Shown here: positions 12,447 to 13,580 of the stretch, piece after piece | How the letters are laid out: each line of letters starts with the position of its first letter | Numbering within the stretch: position 1 is the stretch's first letter | Source: Bacillota bacterium | GTDB lineage: Bacteria > Bacillota_E > RBS10-35 > JAJYVN01 | Direction: 5' to 3' | Length of the DNA stretch: 13,580 nucleotides | NCBI GenBank assembly: GCA_021846605.1 | Contig: JAJZWQ010000085.1 | Location: forward strand, 1-13,580 | Position numbers and translations under genes: made by a program | Notes under the pieces: model-generated | What the model saw: only the letters and a program-made list of their open reading frames with translations | The model's database searches: none | What the model was told of the DNA's origin: nothing

Positions 12447-12459
12447 GGGGGGCCGCCGG

Positions 12460-13580
12460 GTGCCGGGAGCGCGCGGGGCCCGCCGCCGCTGGCTCTATGT
12501 CTACGCTTTCGTGCTCTCCGCCGCCGTCGGCCTTCCGGCCGGCTGGGCGCTGCACCGGCTGGCCGAGGCGCGCGGCGTCCGCCCGCGCTGGCTCTGGGCC
12601 GCGGCGGGGATCTGGGCCCTTTTGTGGACGGCCCCGACCCGGGCGTGGTGGCTGCTGGCCTTCTACCGCGCCGCGATCGCGCTGGTCTTCGGCGGGCACT
12701 GGCCCCGGCACGGCGGGGTGGCGCTGCTGGCCGGCTGGGTGTTCTGGACGCTGCTGCTCTCGGCCGCCTTGCCGCCCGCCCTGCGCTTCTTCCGCAGTCC
12801 GTACGCCGACGACCTGGTCGCGGCGCCGCGGGCCTCGACCCTCCCGCTTCTCTCGGCCCCGGCTCCGCGCGTCCTGGAGCACGTACCCGTGCCGGTCCCC
12901 GATGGGGTGGAGCTCGGCCGGGATTCCGCCGCCCGTCCGGGCCTGCTCACCGACGCCGAGGCGAACACCGGGGTGCTGGTCACCGGGGCCCCGGGGGCGG
13001 GCAAGTCCAATCTCGTCCTGCGCATCCTCGACTCGGTCCTGGCCCGGGGCCTGCCCGCGATCACCATCGACGGCAAGGGCTCGGTGCAGCTGCGCCGGCA
13101 CCTCGAGGACTCCGCCGCCCGGGCCGGGCGCAGTCTGCTTGTCTGGACCTTCTCCGGTCCCGCCCGCTACAACCCGCTGCAGCACGGTGGCCCGACGGAA
13201 CTGCGCGACAAGCTCATCGCCGTGGAGAGCTGGACCGAGCCCCACTACCGCCGCGCCGCGGAGCGCTACCTGGGCGCCGTCTTCTCGGCGCTGGCCGCCG
13301 CCGGGGAACCGGCCAGCCTGCCGCTGATCGCGGACCTGCTGTTTCCCAAGGCCCTGGAGGCCTTCGCCCGCCGCATCCCGGACGAGGCCCACGCCAAGCG
13401 TCTCTACGCCTACATCGACTCTCTCGACCACTCCGCGGCCTCGGCGATCGTCGGCCTCGGCAACCGCCTTGCCACGCTGGTCGAGAGCGAGGCCGGCCCC
13501 TGGCTGCAGCTGCCGGGCATGGCCCGTGCCGCCGCGGCTGCTCCTCCCCGGCGGGCCCGCGGGGCCCCGGCTCCCGCGCC
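12460..13580 (+). CDS. TraD/FtsK-like type IV coupling ATPase, cut at right edge
   Basis: The start is a GTG at 12460 with GGGGGG (12447-12452) seven bases upstream; the preceding gene stops 13 bases before. 373 codons remain in frame to the window end. There are three or four N-terminal hydrophobic segments: WLYVYAFVLSAAVGLPAGW, WLWAAAGIWALLWTAP, WWLLAFYRAAIALVFGG, and GVALLAGWVFWTLLLSAALP (to about residue 107). The motor domain follows with Walker A GAPGAGKS (176-183) and then AITIDGKGS, which matches the 'IDPKG' strand of T4CPs. HYRRAAERYLGAVFSAL and a GPWL stretch follow. By family it links the DNA-processing complex to a secretion channel and drives DNA transfer. The last ~25 residues (MARAAAAAPPRRARG) are unusually low-complexity for this position, so a frameshift near 13520 is possible. 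Confidence 0.8.
   Translation, partial: MPGARGARRRWLYVYAFVLSAAVGLPAGWALHRLAEARGVRPRWLWAAAGIWALLWTAPTRAWWLLAFYRAAIALVFGGHWPRHGGVALLAGWVFWTLLLSAALPPALRFFRSPYADDLVAAPRASTLPLLSAPAPRVLEHVPVPVPDGVELGRDSAARPGLLTDAEANTGVLVTGAPGAGKSNLVLRILDSVLARGLPAITIDGKGSVQLRRHLEDSAARAGRSLLVWTFSGPARYNPLQHGGPTELRDKLIAVESWTEPHYRRAAERYLGAVFSALAAAGEPASLPLIADLLFPKALEAFARRIPDEAHAKRLYAYIDSLDHSAASAIVGLGNRLATLVESEAGPWLQLPGMARAAAAAPPRRARGAPAPA

Noticed and set aside
12067..13431. Minus-strand frame of 454 codons opposite the coupling ATPase
   Set aside because: Shadow of the plus-strand genes; repetitive Arg/Gly/Pro composition and no motif.

Overview
The window is very GC-rich with strong strand-wise codon bias, GGGAGG/GAGGGG-type ribosome binding sites and frequent GTG/TTG starts. 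Together with the gene families, this suggests a high-GC, possibly thermophilic Firmicute (Thermaerobacter/Symbiobacterium-like); that assignment is inference only. The content is that of a plasmid or integrative conjugative element: a primase-type Rep, a ParA plus small ribbon-helix-helix partition pair, a replication-relaxation protein and a TraD/FtsK-like coupling ATPase, with a sugar-nucleotide cargo operon in between.

Layout. 1-713 (minus): a tiny ORF, an 83-aa unknown protein and a translationally coupled protein that runs off the left edge. 946-2373 (minus): the Rep protein. 2374-2819: a control region between the divergent rep and parA genes. It holds a likely small counter-transcript (extended -10 plus intrinsic terminator) antisense to the rep leader, and a cluster of TACGGT/CGTATACG repeats next to parA that look like a partition site or operator. 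2820-3957 (plus): parA and a parB-like gene, overlapping. 3958-4692: no convincing gene, but several long nested inverted repeats. 4693-4989 (minus): a small membrane (holin-like) protein in a patch of lower GC. 5340-7728 (minus): manC-like guanylyltransferase, an SDR-family GDP-sugar enzyme and a cupin isomerase-like protein, which is a GDP-deoxyhexose module.

8009-9060 (plus): four tightly packed small genes. The last two look like a two-subunit sigma factor: a region-4-like HTH protein followed by a region-2/HTH_16-like protein. They resemble the orf7/orf8 pair of Tn916-type elements and SigO/RsoA of Bacillus. Two small helical proteins precede them. A 38-bp perfect palindrome lies upstream, between this operon and manC. 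9017-9340 and 9486-11228 (minus): a stand-alone OmpR-type winged-helix protein and a 580-aa protein that seems to fuse a methyltransferase-like Rossmann domain to an OmpR-type winged helix.

11229-11660: divergent intergenic region with a 27-bp-stem inverted repeat and a G/T-rich, C-poor tract. 11661-13580 (plus): the replication-relaxation protein and the N-terminal 373 codons of a membrane-anchored type IV coupling ATPase, cut by the right edge. How it may work together: Rep and ParA/B maintain the element, the coupling protein and replication-relaxation protein serve transfer, and the split sigma factor with the winged-helix proteins is the best candidate for the switch that controls transfer or cargo genes.
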